A stretch of 52,398 nucleotides of DNA from Actinobacillus sp. GTDB taxonomy: Bacteria > Pseudomonadota > Gammaproteobacteria > Enterobacterales > Pasteurellaceae. The DNA is taken from NCBI GenBank assembly GCA_020026055.1, contig JAHHRA010000014.1, forward strand, positions 1 to 52,398, read 5' to 3'. A program made the position numbers and the translations under genes. The notes beneath the pieces were generated by a model. That model was not told the DNA's origin. It was given only the letters and a program-made list of their open reading frames with translations, and searched no databases. This document shows, in pieces, positions 42,504 to 51,550 of this stretch (positions within the stretch are counted from its first letter, which is position 1; every line of letters begins with the position of its first letter).

Positions 42504-42695
42504 AATAAGTTTCTAATGATAATTTTGATGCGAATTATCTGAGCGGATTGTAGCCTGTGACATTACAACAAGGCAACCTTTATTTTAAAATAACTATCGT
42601 TAATATAATTTGCATTCTATTTTGAGATTTATACTATTTTATTCGCCATGTTTAATGAGTATTGTGATAGAATTTGCGTCCTTTAGGCGGAAAAT
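42504..42695 (+). other. Gene-free region before trmJ
   Basis: This region holds the trmJ promoter and leader. An expected HigB toxin reading frame upstream of the dead higA is not seen here. No hairpin stands out. Confidence 0.35.
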
Positions 42696-43442
42696 ATGTT
42701 AAAACAAATCCAAATTATCTTAGTCGAAACTACTCATAGTGGCAATATTGGTTCCACTGCTCGTGCGATGAAAACAATGGGGTTAAGTCATTTGAGACTC
42801 GTTGCTCCAAAATGTGAGATCGATGAACAGGCTATTGCCTTATCCGCAGGTGCTGAGGACGTGTTAACTCAAACACAAATTTTTGCTAACTTCAATGCCG
42901 CAATTGCGGACTGTGATTTAGTTATTGGTAGCAGTGCAAGGCGACGCCACTTGCAAAATACGCTAATTGAACCAAGACCATGCGGCACCATAGTGATGAA
43001 TTATATTGCCACTGCCCCTGAGGCAAAAATTGCGATAGTTTTTGGGCGTGAACGAATGGGGTTAACCAATACAGAGCTATTGAAATGCCGTTATCATCTT
43101 TATATACCGACTACCCCAGAATATAGCTCACTCAATTTAGCGATGGCTGTGCAGTTAGTGAGTTATGAGTTACGTCAAGCTTGGCTTTATAATCAAACAC
43201 AAATAACGACAATGAAAGCAAAAGAAAAACGCATTTACCCTAAGGCTGCGGATTTCGCTTATTTTTTCCAGCAAACTGAAGATTTATATCGCAAATTAGG
43301 TTTTATTAAAAACACAGGTGTGATGCAAAAATTACAGCATTTATATCAGCGAGCAAATCTAGACAAAGCTGAGCTTAATTTACTCTGTGGGATGTTACGT
43401 ACTATTCAAAAGCAATTAGAAACGCAAGATAAAATTGACTAA
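42696..43442 (+). CDS. trmJ: tRNA (cytidine/uridine-2'-O-)-methyltransferase TrmJ
   Basis: This 248-residue SPOUT methyltransferase acts on position 32 of tRNA. Motifs include the N-terminal ILVETTHSGNIGSTARAMKTMGL, IAIVFGRERMGLTN and the knot region YSSLNLAMAVQLVSYEL. It precedes iscR in many gammaproteobacteria. Its stop codon lies inside the IscR operator. Confidence 0.95.
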   Translation: MLKQIQIILVETTHSGNIGSTARAMKTMGLSHLRLVAPKCEIDEQAIALSAGAEDVLTQTQIFANFNAAIADCDLVIGSSARRRHLQNTLIEPRPCGTIVMNYIATAPEAKIAIVFGRERMGLTNTELLKCRYHLYIPTTPEYSSLNLAMAVQLVSYELRQAWLYNQTQITTMKAKEKRIYPKAADFAYFFQQTEDLYRKLGFIKNTGVMQKLQHLYQRANLDKAELNLLCGMLRTIQKQLETQDKID

Positions 43443-43465
43443 TTTAGTCAGGAATGTGTTATACT
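43431..43465 (+). promoter_or_regulatory. IscR type-1 operator and isc promoter
   Basis: Positions 43431-43455 form an inverted repeat centred on TTGACTAATTTAGTCAGG, close to the type-1 IscR consensus (ATASYYGACTRWWWYAGTCRRSTAT). TTGACT at 43435 can be the -35 and TATACT at 43460 the -10. [2Fe-2S]-IscR bound here would repress the isc operon. The site overlaps the trmJ stop codon (43440-43442). Confidence 0.75.
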
Positions 43466-43516
43466 CCCTCTTAAAGTCGCGTCCGCAAAATCGGTAAAAA
43501 TAAAAAGGATATTAGA

Positions 43517-43969
43517 ATGAAATTAACATCCAAAGGGCGTTATGCAGTTACAGCAACTTTAGATATTGCGTTACACAATCAACAGCAAGCAGTAAGTTTG
43601 GCTGAAATTTCGGAAAGACAGCAGATTTCGCTTTCTTACTTAGAACAATTGTTTTCGAAATTGCGTAAGCACGGTATTGTTGCCAGCGTGCGAGGACCTG
43701 GTGGTGGATATAAGTTAAATTTACCACCAGAAGAAATTTCTGTAGCGATGATTATTAATGCCGTTAATGAAAATATTCAAGCAACAAAATGTTTTGGAAA
43801 CAGCAATTGCAAAAGTGGTATTCGTTGTTTAACGCATACATTATGGACAGAATTAAGTAATCGTATTGAAGAGTTTCTCAGTGAGATTACACTTGCAAGC
43901 CTTGTTAAACAACAGTCTCATAAAATCCCGTCACTTAATAAAAATGATCAACTCGAGAGTGAAAAATGA
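43517..43969 (+). CDS. iscR: Fe-S cluster regulator IscR
   Basis: This is a 150-residue Rrf2 family regulator. The N-terminus MKLTSKGRYAVTATLDIALH and the winged helix (SLAEISERQQISLSYLEQLF) are typical. The cluster ligands are the three cysteines in KCFGNSNCKSGIRCLTH. It has the AAAAGGA ribosome site. Its last codons overlap the iscS ATG by 4 nt. Confidence 0.97.
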   Translation: MKLTSKGRYAVTATLDIALHNQQQAVSLAEISERQQISLSYLEQLFSKLRKHGIVASVRGPGGGYKLNLPPEEISVAMIINAVNENIQATKCFGNSNCKSGIRCLTHTLWTELSNRIEEFLSEITLASLVKQQSHKIPSLNKNDQLESEK

Positions 43970-45180
43970 AATTACCTATTTATCTTGATTACGCTGCAAC
44001 TTGCCCAGTAGACAAACGTGTCGCAGCAAAAATGCTGAATTTTATGACTATTGATGGCACTTTCGGCAACCCTGCCAGTCGCTCACATCGCTTTGGCTGG
44101 CAAGCCGAAGAAGCTGTGGATGTCGCTCGTAATCAAATTGCTGACCTGATCGGTGCTGATAGTCGTGAAATTGTGTTTACTTCAGGTGCAACTGAATCGG
44201 ATAACCTTGCTATCAAAGGTGCGGCTCATTTCTACCAAACTAAAGGTAAACACATTATTACTTGTAAAACAGAACATAAAGCTGTTCTTGATACTTGCCG
44301 TCAATTAGAACGAGAAGGCTTTGAGGTTACTTACCTTGCTCCTCAAGCAGATGGTTTAATTGATTTAAACGAGCTTGAAAAAACAATGCGTGATGACACT
44401 ATTTTAGTTTCAATAATGCATGTCAATAATGAAATTGGTGTTATCCAAGATATTGAAAAAATCGGTGAACTCTGCCGTGCTCGCAATATTATTTTCCACG
44501 TCGATGCAACTCAATCTGTCGGCAAAATTGCGATTGATTTGAAAAAGCTCAAAGTTGATTTAATGTCAATGTCAAGCCACAAACTCTATGGACCAAAAGG
44601 CATTGGTGCTCTTTATGTGCGACGCAAACCTCGAGTTCGCCTTGAAGCCATTATTCACGGTGGTGGTCACGAACGTGGTATGCGTTCTGGCACTCTGCCT
44701 GTTCATCAAATCGTTGGTATGGGTGAAGCCTATGAAATTTGTCGCCACGAAATGGCAACTGAAATGCCACGGTTAAAAGCCTTACGCGACCGCTTATACA
44801 ATGGCTTAAAAGACATTGAAGAAACTTATGTCAATGGCTCAATGACTCAGCGTGTCGACACTAATCTCAATATTAGTTTTAACTACGTTGAAGGTGAAAG
44901 CTTAATGATGGCACTGCGTGATATTGCTGTTTCCTCTGGTTCTGCTTGTACTTCTGCCAGTCTTGAACCCTCTTATGTCTTGCGTGCATTAGGCGTAAAT
45001 GATGAGCTTGCTCATAGCTCAATTCGCTTCACGGTCGGACGTTTTACTAGCGAAGAAGAAATTGACTTCACTATCGAACTTGTCAAAAATGCAGTCGCTA
45101 AGTTACGTGAACTTTCGCCACTTTGGGATATGTATAAAGAAGGCATTGATTTAAACAGCATTCAATGGACGGCACATTAA
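43966..45180 (+). CDS. iscS: Cysteine desulfurase IscS
   Basis: This 404-residue PLP enzyme is the main source of persulfide for Fe-S clusters and tRNA thiolation. Visible are IYLDYAATCPVDKRV, TSGATESDNLAIKG, HVDATQSVGK, the PLP lysine in SMSSHKLYGPKG and the active cysteine in SSGSACTSASLEP. The C-terminus SIQWTAH matches the IscU-binding tail. It serves both IscU (next gene) and TusA. Confidence 0.98.
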   Translation: MKLPIYLDYAATCPVDKRVAAKMLNFMTIDGTFGNPASRSHRFGWQAEEAVDVARNQIADLIGADSREIVFTSGATESDNLAIKGAAHFYQTKGKHIITCKTEHKAVLDTCRQLEREGFEVTYLAPQADGLIDLNELEKTMRDDTILVSIMHVNNEIGVIQDIEKIGELCRARNIIFHVDATQSVGKIAIDLKKLKVDLMSMSSHKLYGPKGIGALYVRRKPRVRLEAIIHGGGHERGMRSGTLPVHQIVGMGEAYEICRHEMATEMPRLKALRDRLYNGLKDIEETYVNGSMTQRVDTNLNISFNYVEGESLMMALRDIAVSSGSACTSASLEPSYVLRALGVNDELAHSSIRFTVGRFTSEEEIDFTIELVKNAVAKLRELSPLWDMYKEGIDLNSIQWTAH

Positions 45181-45201
45181 AGTTAGAAAAAAGGATAGAA
45201 A

Positions 45202-45588
45202 ATGGCATATAGTAGCAAAGTTATCGATCATTATGAAAACCCGCGTAACGTTGGGGCATTCGATAAAAAAGATCAAAACGTCGGTAGTGGAATGGTTGGT
45301 GCCCCCGCTTGTGGAGATGTAATGCAACTCCAAATTAAAGTCAATGAGAAAGGCATTATTGAAGATGCTAAATTTAAAACCTACGGTTGTGGTTCTGCTA
45401 TTGCCTCAAGCTCTTTAGTGACAGAATGGGTAAAAGGAAAATCTCTTGACGAAGCTCAAGCTATCAAAAATAGTGATATTGCACAAGAATTGGAATTACC
45501 GCCAGTCAAAATCCACTGCTCTATCTTAGCTGAAGATGCAATCAAAGCGGCAATTGCTGATTATAAAGCCAAAAAAACAAAAGCTTAA
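45202..45588 (+). CDS. iscU: Fe-S scaffold protein IscU
   Basis: This is a 128-residue scaffold. The three ligand cysteines are in GAPACGDVM, YGCGSAIASSS and HCSILAEDA, and the HscA recognition motif LPPVK is present. It has the GAAAGGA-type site AAAAAGGA upstream of the ATG. Confidence 0.98.
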   Translation: MAYSSKVIDHYENPRNVGAFDKKDQNVGSGMVGAPACGDVMQLQIKVNEKGIIEDAKFKTYGCGSAIASSSLVTEWVKGKSLDEAQAIKNSDIAQELELPPVKIHCSILAEDAIKAAIADYKAKKTKA

Positions 45589-45618
45589 TAACCAATTAAC
45601 AAGGAAATAGCAGAAAAT

Positions 45619-45942
45619 ATGGCAATTACTTTATCGCAAAGTGCAGTTGAACGAGTCAAAACTTTCCTTACTAAACGTGGAAAAGGTATTGGCGTTCGTC
45701 TCGGTATTAAAACTTCGGGCTGCTCAGGAATGGCGTATTTGCTTGAATTTGTGGATGAAATCAACCAAGATGACCAAATTTTTGAACAAGATGGGGTAAA
45801 AGTCATCATCGACAGCAAAAGCCTGATTTATTTAGATGGCACAGAATTGGATTTTGTCAAAGAAGGACTTAATGAAGGTTTTAAATTCACTAATCCAAAT
45901 GCGAAAGATGAATGTGGTTGTGGGAAGAGTTTTAGCGTGTAA
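45619..45942 (+). CDS. iscA: Fe-S assembly protein IscA
   Basis: This is a 107-residue A-type carrier. The ligands are in GIKTSGCSGMAYLLEF and the C-terminal ECGCGKSF. It follows iscU by 30 nt with an AAGGAAA site. Confidence 0.97.
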   Translation: MAITLSQSAVERVKTFLTKRGKGIGVRLGIKTSGCSGMAYLLEFVDEINQDDQIFEQDGVKVIIDSKSLIYLDGTELDFVKEGLNEGFKFTNPNAKDECGCGKSFSV

Positions 45943-46025
45943 TTTAACTTTCTTACCCCATAACAAAGTAAATCGCTTTAAGCGAGAACCAATAACGATG
46001 AACTAAGCAATAAAAGGATAAAAAT

Positions 46026-46067
46026 ACGCCGTTAAAATCAGAAAAATTTTTCCGATTTTAGGTACGT
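46026..46067. repeat. Dispersed palindrome between iscA and hscB
   Basis: ACGCCGTTAAAATCAG, GAAAAATTTTTC, then CGATTTTAGGTACGT. It lies inside the isc operon in the 147-bp gap before hscB, where it could reduce or process the downstream transcript. Confidence 0.7.
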
Positions 46068-46089
46068 ACAACATAAAAGGACTATTTCA

Positions 46090-46605
46090 ATGCTTAATCC
46101 CTTCGCTCTTTTCAACCTCCCTATCGACTATCAAGTTGACGAAGCTTTGCTGAAATCACGTTATTTACAGTTGCAAAAGCAGTTTCATCCCGATAATTTT
46201 ATCCAGCATTCAGCACAACAACAACGTTTGGCGATGCAAAAATCGGCAGAAATTAATGATGCATGGCAGGCATTGCGTGATCCTATTTTACGGGCAGAGG
46301 CAGTGATGGCGTGGCATTTGGGTGAAGTGACTAAAACGGAAATGAGTCATGATATGGCGTTTTTAATGCAGCAAATACAATGGCGAGAAAGTTTGGCAGA
46401 GATCGAAGCCACGGAAGATATTGATTTATTCGATCGTCTCGCTCAAGAAGTAGAAGTTGCACATCAAACTGCCAGTGATTTATTGACACAAGCGTTATCA
46501 GCAAAAGATTGGCAAAAAGCAAATTTGCAGCTTGATCGATTACGTTTTCTGCAAAAATTGAAAGTAGAAATGGCACGTGTCGATGAGAAATTATCTGATT
46601 TTTAA
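46090..46605 (+). CDS. hscB: Co-chaperone HscB
   Basis: This is a 171-residue J-domain protein that brings IscU to HscA. The J domain has the HPD motif in LQKQFHPDNFIQH. The C-terminal three-helix part (ENxAxxL-type region around LMQQIQWRESLAEIE) binds IscU. Confidence 0.96.
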   Translation: MLNPFALFNLPIDYQVDEALLKSRYLQLQKQFHPDNFIQHSAQQQRLAMQKSAEINDAWQALRDPILRAEAVMAWHLGEVTKTEMSHDMAFLMQQIQWRESLAEIEATEDIDLFDRLAQEVEVAHQTASDLLTQALSAKDWQKANLQLDRLRFLQKLKVEMARVDEKLSDF

Positions 46606-46624
46606 TGAAAAATAGAGAATAAGA

Positions 46625-48487
46625 ATGGCACTGTTACACATCGCCGAACCTGGACAAACCGCAGCCCCACATCAACACAAATTTGCGGTTGGGATTGACT
46701 TAGGAACGACAAATTCGTTACTTGCGACAGTTCGCAATAATAACCCTGAAATTTTATTGGATGAAAATGACTACGCATTGATCCCTTCTGTCGTGCATTT
46801 TGCTAACAACGAGCGGAGAGTGGGTCGTGCAGCGTTGGCAAAAGCCACGCAAGATCCTCAAAATACGATTATTTCAGTCAAACGCCTAGTTGGGCGAAGC
46901 CTTGTGGATATTCAGCAACGCTACCCTAATTTGCCCTATGATTTTAAGGCAAGTCAGAACGGATTGCCGATGATGCTGACTGCCCAAGGTCAAAAAACAC
47001 CGATTGAAGTCTCAGCAGAAATTCTCAAACATCTCAAAAAATTAGGCGAAGCTCGCCTCGGTGAAGAATTAACGAGTGCGGTGATTACCGTGCCTGCTTA
47101 TTTTGATGACGCACAACGCCAAAGCACCAAAGATGCAGCACAATTAGCAGGATTGCAAGTATTACGGCTGTTAAACGAACCGACAGCAGCGGCAATTGCT
47201 TATGGATTAGATAGTCAGGCTGAAGGGGTGATTGCAGTTTATGATTTAGGAGGCGGCACTTTTGACATTTCGATTTTGCGTTTGAGCAAAGGAGTGTTTG
47301 AAGTACTGGCGACAGGCGGAGATACGGCACTCGGAGGGGATGATTTTGATCATTTGTTAGCGAACTGGATTATCGAAAAATCCCAGCAGACTCCGCAAAA
47401 TCGCCAACAGCAACGGGCATTGTTAGAATTAGCGACGCAGACGAAGTTGCAATTAAGCGAACAGTTCACCGTGGCTGTTACGTATGGCGATTGGGCAGGC
47501 GAAATTACTCGTGCGGATTTCGAGGCGTTGATTGCTCCATTAGTGAAACGCTCGTTGCTCGCATGTCGTCGGGCGTTGCGAGACGCCAAGCTTGATGTTG
47601 AAGCAGTGAAAAATGTTGTCATGGTCGGTGGATCGACACGCTTACCCTATGTTCGTACACAAGTGGGGGAATTTTTCAAGCAAACACCATTGACCAGCAT
47701 TGATCCTGATAAAGTTGTAGCATTAGGAGCGGCGATTCAAGCAGATATTTTAATTGGCAATAAGCCTGATAATAATATGTTATTGCTTGATGTATTGCCG
47801 TTGTCGTTAGGGATTGAAACAATGGGCGGTTTAGTTGAAAAAATCATTCCTCGCAACACGACGATCCCTATCGCACGGGCACAGGAATTTACAACTTTTA
47901 AAGATGGGCAAACAGGTATGAGCATCCACGTAGTGCAGGGTGAACGAGAATTGGTTGATGATTGTCGTTCATTGGCACGCTTTAGTCTCAAAGGTATTCC
48001 ACCAATGGTAGCAGGGGCTGCACAAGTGCGAGTAACTTATCAAGTTGATGCCGATGGTTTACTCAGTGTGACTGCGATGGAAAAATCCACTGGCGTGCAA
48101 GCTAGCATCCAAGTAAAACCATCTTATGGCTTGAGTGACGATGAAATCACGCAAATGTTGCAAAGTGCAGTGACAAATGCTCAAGCCGATATTGAACATC
48201 GTCAGCTTGCCGAGCAACGTCTTGAAGCGAAGCGGACACTAGAAGCTATTCATTCCGCTTTGAAACAAGATGCGGATTTGCTGAGCGAAGAAGAACTAGC
48301 TCAGATTCAGCAAGCGATGTCGAGTCTTGACGCTTTAGTAACGACGGGAACAATGCCAGAAATCAAAACAGGTATTCAACAGTTGGAGAACGTCACCCAA
48401 GCTTTTGCTGCTAAGCGAATGGATCAATCTGTTCGTGCGGCGTTAACAGGACAACATTTTGATAAAATTGACAATTTAGTGAAATAA
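46625..48487 (+). CDS. hscA: Hsp70-type chaperone HscA
   Basis: This 620-residue specialised Hsp70 drives cluster release from IscU. The nucleotide-binding domain shows VGIDLGTTNSLLATVRN, VITVPAYFDDAQRQSTKDAA, EPTAAAIAYGLD, VYDLGGGTFDISILR and VVMVGGSTRLPYV. The substrate domain starts near DVLPLSLGIETMGG. It follows hscB by 19 nt. Confidence 0.98.
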   Translation: MALLHIAEPGQTAAPHQHKFAVGIDLGTTNSLLATVRNNNPEILLDENDYALIPSVVHFANNERRVGRAALAKATQDPQNTIISVKRLVGRSLVDIQQRYPNLPYDFKASQNGLPMMLTAQGQKTPIEVSAEILKHLKKLGEARLGEELTSAVITVPAYFDDAQRQSTKDAAQLAGLQVLRLLNEPTAAAIAYGLDSQAEGVIAVYDLGGGTFDISILRLSKGVFEVLATGGDTALGGDDFDHLLANWIIEKSQQTPQNRQQQRALLELATQTKLQLSEQFTVAVTYGDWAGEITRADFEALIAPLVKRSLLACRRALRDAKLDVEAVKNVVMVGGSTRLPYVRTQVGEFFKQTPLTSIDPDKVVALGAAIQADILIGNKPDNNMLLLDVLPLSLGIETMGGLVEKIIPRNTTIPIARAQEFTTFKDGQTGMSIHVVQGERELVDDCRSLARFSLKGIPPMVAGAAQVRVTYQVDADGLLSVTAMEKSTGVQASIQVKPSYGLSDDEITQMLQSAVTNAQADIEHRQLAEQRLEAKRTLEAIHSALKQDADLLSEEELAQIQQAMSSLDALVTTGTMPEIKTGIQQLENVTQAFAAKRMDQSVRAALTGQHFDKIDNLVK

Positions 48488-48497
48488 AGGAAAAACC

Positions 48498-48836
48498 ATG
48501 CCAAAAGTGATTTTTTTACCTCATGAAGAAATTTGCCCAGAAGGAGCAGTCGTTGAAGTCGCTGAAGGGGCAAATTTATTAGGCACTGCTTTGGCTGCAG
48601 GTGTGGAAATTGACCACGCTTGCGGTGGTGTTGGTGCTTGCGCCACCTGTCATGTAGTGATCCAAGAAGGTTTTGATAGTCTTAATGAAAGTAGCGACCA
48701 AGAAGAAGATATGCTCGATAAAGCGTGGGGAATTACGATGGAAAGTCGCTTGAGTTGCCAGTGTCAAATTGGCAAAGAGGATTTGGTGGTCGAAATCCCT
48801 CGCTATACTTTAAATCACGCCAAAGAAAACGGTTAA
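48498..48836 (+). CDS. fdx: ISC ferredoxin Fdx
   Basis: This is a 112-residue 2Fe-2S ferredoxin of the isc operon. The cluster ligands are CGGVGACATC and CQCQIG further on. It starts 10 nt after hscA with an AAAGGAAA site. The gene ends 41 nt before gshF. Confidence 0.97.
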   Translation: MPKVIFLPHEEICPEGAVVEVAEGANLLGTALAAGVEIDHACGGVGACATCHVVIQEGFDSLNESSDQEEDMLDKAWGITMESRLSCQCQIGKEDLVVEIPRYTLNHAKENG

Positions 48837-48877
48837 GATTTTCCCAATTTCCTTTCACTTTTCCACTGGAGGCGGAA

Positions 48878-51151
48878 ATGAATATTCAATCGACGATTAA
48901 GCAACATCAGTTAACCTTACTTTTTCAACAAGGGCGTTATGGTCTTGAAAAAGAAAGCCAACGCATTTGGCAAAACGGCGAACTTGCTACTACATCACAT
49001 CCTTCTGTATTTGGCAATCGTCGTTTTCACCCTTACATTCAAACTGATTTTGCGGAAAGCCAATTGGAATTGATTACACCGCCGAACACGAGCATCAAGG
49101 ATACGATGCGTTGGTTATCGGCGATTCATCAAATTGTGTTGCGAAATTTGCCTGTCGATGAATACATTTTCCCATTTAGCATGCCACCCTATCTACCCGA
49201 TGATAACCAAATTCAAGTTGCGAAATTAGATGATCCTGCTGACGTTGCTTATCGTCAACGCTTAGTGGCACGTTACGGCAAGAAAAAGCAAATGGTAAGC
49301 GGCATTCATTATAACTTCCAACTTTCAACGGAATTTATTCGCGAATTGCATAGCGTTATTGGGCAGGGACAAACCTTAGTCGAGTTTCAAAATCAGCTTT
49401 ACCTTAAAATGACACGTAATTTCTTGCGTTACCAATGGATCTTAGTGTATTTGCTCGCCGCTACGCCAACAGTTGATGCGAGTTATTTTCACAACGAGTC
49501 GCCACTAAAAGCAGGGCAATACGTGCGAAGTCTGCGTTCTAGTCATTACGGCTATGTTAATGCACCTGAAATTATAGTATCTTACGATAACTTGCCAGCA
49601 TACGTTGCTACTCTTGAACATTGGGTAAACATTGGTAAATTGCAGGCAGAAAAAGAATTTTACAGCAATGCACGTTTACGAGGAGCAAATAAAGCACGAG
49701 ATTTACTCACTACAGGCATTCAGTATATTGAATTTCGCCTTTTCGATCTCAATCCTTTTGATGCTTATGGAATGCATGAGGATGATGCAACCTTTATTCA
49801 CTACTTCATTTTGCTGATGCTTTGGTTAGAAGAATCTGGCTCACAAGCTGAGGTAGAATTGGGCAAAGCTCGCTTGGATGCTGTTGCCTTAGAAGATCCT
49901 CGCCAACCAACGCTATTTCAAAGCGAGGGTGAGGCGATCCTAGATAAGCTTTTGGCGATGCTTGATGATTTGCACGCCCCAAATTTCGTCAAAAATTTCG
50001 CAAGATTAAAGCGAGCACAATTTGCCGATCCAAGCCAAACGCTTTGTGCTAAAGTCGTGGCAGCCATCGAAGAAGCAGGCGGATACGAAAAATTGGGTGC
50101 GACACTTGCTCGCCAATATAAAGCTGAGGCGATGGCACAATATTTTTGCCTCGATGCCTTTGCTAATATGGAATTGTCTACTCAAACTTTGATGGTCGAT
50201 GCCATCGTCAGTGGTATCAAAGTGGAAATTTTAGATGAACAGGACAATTTCTTAAAATTGCAATTTGGTGATCACATTGAGTACGTCAAAAACGGCAATA
50301 TGACCAGTAAAGATAGTTACATCGCACCGTTAATAATGGAGAATAAAGTTGTCACTAAAAAAATCCTACAGGCTGCAGGTTTTAATGTTCCCGCAAGCTT
50401 AGAATTTAGCGATGCTAAAAGTGCTAAAGCCTGTTTCACCGCCTGCCAAGGCAAGCCTTTAGTAGTGAAACCTAAATCCACTAATTTCGGTTTAGGCATC
50501 AGTATTTTCCCACAAGGCACGCATCATGCTGAAGATTTCGAGCGAGCTTGCGATCTTGCCTTTAAAGAAGATCGCACTATTCTACTTGAAGATTACCTCG
50601 TAGGAACTGAATACCGCTTTTTTGTTATTGGTGAGCAATGCCCCGCTGTGCTTTTACGTATTCCCGCCAACGTAGAAGGTGATGGCAAAAGCGATATCCG
50701 CACCCTCATTCGTCACAAAAACCAGCATCCACTTCGTGGTGATGGCAAACGTACACCATTAGCAGACATTGAACTTGGCGACATTGAATCTCTTCATCTC
50801 AAAGCACAGGGTTTAAGCCCTGACGATATTCCAAAACGTGGTGAAATTGTTTACCTGCGTGCTAATTCCAACATCAGCTCAGGAGGGGACAGCATTGATA
50901 TGACTGACGAAATGCATCCAAGTTACAAAGCACTTGCTGTGCAAATCAGCCAAGCTTTAGGAGCTACTATCTGCGGTGTGGATTTGATCGTTTCTGACTA
51001 TCACCAAAATGCGGAAAAAAATCTTGAATCTTGGGGCGTGATCGAAGCTAATTTCAACCCTGCGATGTTGATGCATGTTTACCCATACCAAGGCAAATCT
51101 CGCCGTGTTACTTGCGACGTCTTGGCAATGCTGTTTCCTGAAGTGGAATAA
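48878..51151 (+). CDS. gshF: Bifunctional glutathione synthetase GshF (GshAB)
   Basis: This 757-residue enzyme makes glutathione from Glu, Cys and Gly in one protein. The N-terminal part (about 1-470) is a gamma-glutamate-cysteine ligase (GRYGLEKESQRI, FAESQLELITPP, GIHYNFQLS). The C-terminal part is an ATP-grasp domain (VVKPKSTNFGLGISIF, LLEDYLVGTEYRFFVIG, ANSNISSGGDSIDMTDE, GVDLIVSD). I use ATG 48878 with a GGAGGCGG box; a longer in-frame start at 48725 lies within fdx and is not credible. The fused form is typical of Pasteurellaceae and some Gram-positives. Confidence 0.97.
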   Translation: MNIQSTIKQHQLTLLFQQGRYGLEKESQRIWQNGELATTSHPSVFGNRRFHPYIQTDFAESQLELITPPNTSIKDTMRWLSAIHQIVLRNLPVDEYIFPFSMPPYLPDDNQIQVAKLDDPADVAYRQRLVARYGKKKQMVSGIHYNFQLSTEFIRELHSVIGQGQTLVEFQNQLYLKMTRNFLRYQWILVYLLAATPTVDASYFHNESPLKAGQYVRSLRSSHYGYVNAPEIIVSYDNLPAYVATLEHWVNIGKLQAEKEFYSNARLRGANKARDLLTTGIQYIEFRLFDLNPFDAYGMHEDDATFIHYFILLMLWLEESGSQAEVELGKARLDAVALEDPRQPTLFQSEGEAILDKLLAMLDDLHAPNFVKNFARLKRAQFADPSQTLCAKVVAAIEEAGGYEKLGATLARQYKAEAMAQYFCLDAFANMELSTQTLMVDAIVSGIKVEILDEQDNFLKLQFGDHIEYVKNGNMTSKDSYIAPLIMENKVVTKKILQAAGFNVPASLEFSDAKSAKACFTACQGKPLVVKPKSTNFGLGISIFPQGTHHAEDFERACDLAFKEDRTILLEDYLVGTEYRFFVIGEQCPAVLLRIPANVEGDGKSDIRTLIRHKNQHPLRGDGKRTPLADIELGDIESLHLKAQGLSPDDIPKRGEIVYLRANSNISSGGDSIDMTDEMHPSYKALAVQISQALGATICGVDLIVSDYHQNAEKNLESWGVIEANFNPAMLMHVYPYQGKSRRVTCDVLAMLFPEVE

Positions 51152-51166
51152 CACAGTCTAGTGAAT

Positions 51167-51210
51167 TTCAGCATGTTAATGAACTCAATTCAGCATGTTA
51201 ATGAACTCAA
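51167..51210 (+). repeat. Two tandem 22-bp units after gshF
   Basis: TTCAGCATGTTAATGAACTC AA occurs twice in direct succession (51167-51188, 51189-51210). No coding role is seen. Confidence 0.85.
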
Positions 51211-51435
51211 GCTAGCCAAAAAACAATCGTTTTGATTCGCAAAAATAAGAAAAGCTATTGCTAAACAGCATACTTCCCGTTGGTGTTGCATTTCTGTTGA
51301 TATCATTTTTATTAATGACATAGTCTTAAAAAAAATAATCAGTATCAGCCGTTGTCGTGGAAGAAGTAAATAGCGTCACAAGCTATTTGCATGAAGAATT
51401 GATGTAAATTATGATTTATTTTGCCAATCAAATAA
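51211..51435 (+). other. Gene-free stretch before the second autotransporter
   Basis: The stretch is AT-rich. I see no reading frame with a start signal, no tRNA and no clear terminator for gshF. Confidence 0.35.
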
Positions 51436-51550
51436 ATAGCAAAAAACTATTAAAAAAAGAGTAGAATGCACGGGAAAATTTACTAGAGTTTCCGTTACTT
51501 TTATCTTCTATCTTCATTCTTTTTTTGTTTATTTATTTGGAAGTCATATC
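51436..51550 (+). promoter_or_regulatory. Promoter and leader of the second autotransporter
   Basis: The inverted repeat ATAG-N7-CTAT (51436-51450), the TAGAAT box in GAGTAGAATGCAC (51459-51471), CTAGAGTTTCC and GGAAGTCATAT before the ATG repeat the layout upstream of 27559. The spacing between the inverted repeat and TAGAAT is 11 nt in both. Confidence 0.6.

Noticed and set aside
48725..48877. 51-residue N-terminal extension of GshF
   Set aside because: It lies in the fdx gene in another frame; the ATG at 48878 has a strong ribosome site and gives the normal length.
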